Of a stretch of DNA of 6,274 bases, positions 5,743-6,274 are shown piece after piece. Both the position numbers and the translations under genes were made by a program. The stretch is from positions 1 to 6,274 of the forward strand of contig JABHJJ010000092.1 of the NCBI GenBank assembly GCA_018691945.1. The letters run 5' to 3'. The notes below the pieces were generated by a model. It saw only the letters and a list, made by a program, of their open reading frames with translations. It was not told where the DNA came from and did not search any database. Positions within the stretch are counted from its first letter, which is position 1. Every line of letters begins with the position of its first letter. Source of the DNA: Candidatus Nitrosopelagicus sp. (GTDB taxonomy: Archaea > Thermoproteota > Nitrososphaeria > Nitrososphaerales > Nitrosopumilaceae).

Positions 5743-5999
5743 ACCTTTTCTGCAGTGGCAGTAACCTTGCTTACCAGAGGATTGTAAATTCGCAATTCAT
5801 CACAAATTTTGATGACTTTATCTTTTGCGCTTTTTTCATTTTTTTCAGCAATTGAAAATTTTAGAATTGTTCCAGAGTGAATTTTTGTAATGTTTGTGTT
5901 CTTGGCCTTTAATACAAGATCATTTAGTATTGTGTCACCTTCAGGATCACTAATTCCAGGTTTATTTTCTATTACAACACTTACTTGGAAATTAGGCAA
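5739..5999 (-). CDS. purS: phosphoribosylformylglycinamidine synthase, PurS subunit
   Basis: PurS is the small dimeric subunit that bridges PurQ and PurL in the FGAM synthetase complex. The 86 residues fit the family length and its pattern: strand FQVSVVIENKPGISDPEG (4-21) with the conserved DPxG, the central HSGTILKFSIAE (41-52), a helix with AKDKVIKICDEL (58-69), and the YNPLVSKVTA end (72-81) equivalent to the usual L-x-NP-x-I/V-x. The start is TTG at 5999-5997; no ATG is in frame upstream, and a TATA box 27 nt away supports a leaderless TTG start. Its TAG stop shares CTAG with the stop of the opposed CBS gene, giving a 3-base overlap. It is not in the purQLF transcript because the CBS gene intervenes. 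Confidence 0.93.
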   Translation of the reverse strand: MPNFQVSVVIENKPGISDPEGDTILNDLVLKAKNTNITKIHSGTILKFSIAEKNEKSAKDKVIKICDELRIYNPLVSKVTATAEKV

Positions 6000-6021
6000 T
6001 ATGTTCTAACTTGGATAATAC

Positions 6022-6029
6022 AATATAAG
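6022..6029 (-). promoter_or_regulatory. TATA box of purS
   Basis: The minus strand reads CTTATATT, centred about 27 nt upstream of the TTG at 5999, as expected for a leaderless message. It is the main support for the non-ATG purS start. Confidence 0.6.
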
Positions 6030-6070
6030 CTGTTTTTTTCAGAAAATGGATCATTTTACATATGGAATTG

Positions 6071-6080
6071 AATTTATAAT
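6071..6080 (+). promoter_or_regulatory. probable TATA box of the partial plus-strand gene
   Basis: AATTTATAAT is centred about 25 nt before the ATG at 6100, matching the spacing of the other promoters in the window. If correct, it places the start of the downstream gene at 6100 and not at the upstream in-frame ATGs at 6046 or 6079. Confidence 0.5.
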
Positions 6081-6099
6081 GGTACCAATATTGCGTGAT

Positions 6100-6274
6100 A
6101 TGGCAAAATTTCGATACTGGAAATTAACTCCAGAAGATATGGAAAAGGTAACTCATGATGAGAATAAAGTTCTCAACTGGGACATTAAATGTACTAAGGA
6201 GCCAGAAGAAGAAGCAATATTCTTTGGAGTATTTCTTTACAAAGCAGGAACCCCACACGACTATGAATCAAAGA
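6100..6274 (+). CDS. unidentified protein, N-terminal part (cut by window end)
   Basis: The frame begins MAKFRYWKLTPEDMEK and runs 58 codons to the window edge without a stop. It is soluble-looking, with an acidic run KEPEEEA followed by a probable strand IFFGVFLYKAG. I do not recognise the family. In-frame ATGs at 6046 and 6079 would add 18 or 7 residues. 6100 is preferred because a TATA-like AATTTATAAT lies 25 nt upstream and none fits as well for the others, although an imperfect ATAATACAAT sits near the right distance from 6046. The gene diverges from purS, and nothing visible ties it to purine metabolism. Confidence 0.7.
   Translation, partial: MAKFRYWKLTPEDMEKVTHDENKVLNWDIKCTKEPEEEAIFFGVFLYKAGTPHDYESK

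Overview
This AT-rich window looks chromosomal and archaeal, most likely from an ammonia-oxidising thaumarchaeon (Nitrosopumilus/Nitrosarchaeum-like). That assignment rests on a small archaeal/Gram-positive-type PurL with separate PurQ and PurS, a stand-alone Lrp-type RAM domain protein, TTTATA-like boxes about 25-27 nt upstream of start codons with no leader (leaderless transcription), almost no Shine-Dalgarno sequences, and several GTG/TTG starts. The lineage is inferred from protein flavour and gene architecture; no database search was possible.

The core (601-5248, minus strand) is a tight purine operon read right to left: purQ, purL, purF, a RAM-domain protein and a 46-residue charged microprotein. 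Each junction overlaps by 1-8 bases, so the five genes are probably co-transcribed and translationally coupled. PurS lies further upstream on the same strand (5739-5999) under its own promoter. Between purS and purQ a two-CBS-domain gene (5326-5742) runs the opposite way. It is divergent from purQ across 77 bp that hold two TATA boxes, and it meets purS tail to tail in a shared CTAG that supplies both stop codons. PurS, PurQ and PurL together make FGAM synthetase (step 4 of de novo IMP synthesis); PurF commits PRPP to the pathway (step 1). The RAM and CBS proteins are plausible ligand sensors for amino acids and adenine nucleotides, but their link to purine control is inference from position.

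Left flank (1-600): a small cysteine-rich, probably zinc-binding protein (265-471, minus) has a clear leaderless promoter. Upstream of it is a widely spaced perfect inverted repeat (513-552), and downstream is a hairpin plus T6 terminator-like element (91-114). At the left edge there may be the first ten codons of another minus-strand gene, preceded by two short palindromes. Right flank (6000-6274): a plus-strand gene of unknown function, cut by the window end, diverges from purS. No CRISPR, insertion sequence, tRNA or rRNA was seen. The window is mainly housekeeping; its oddities are the accessory small proteins attached to the purine operon, the opposed CBS gene, and the unusual start codons.
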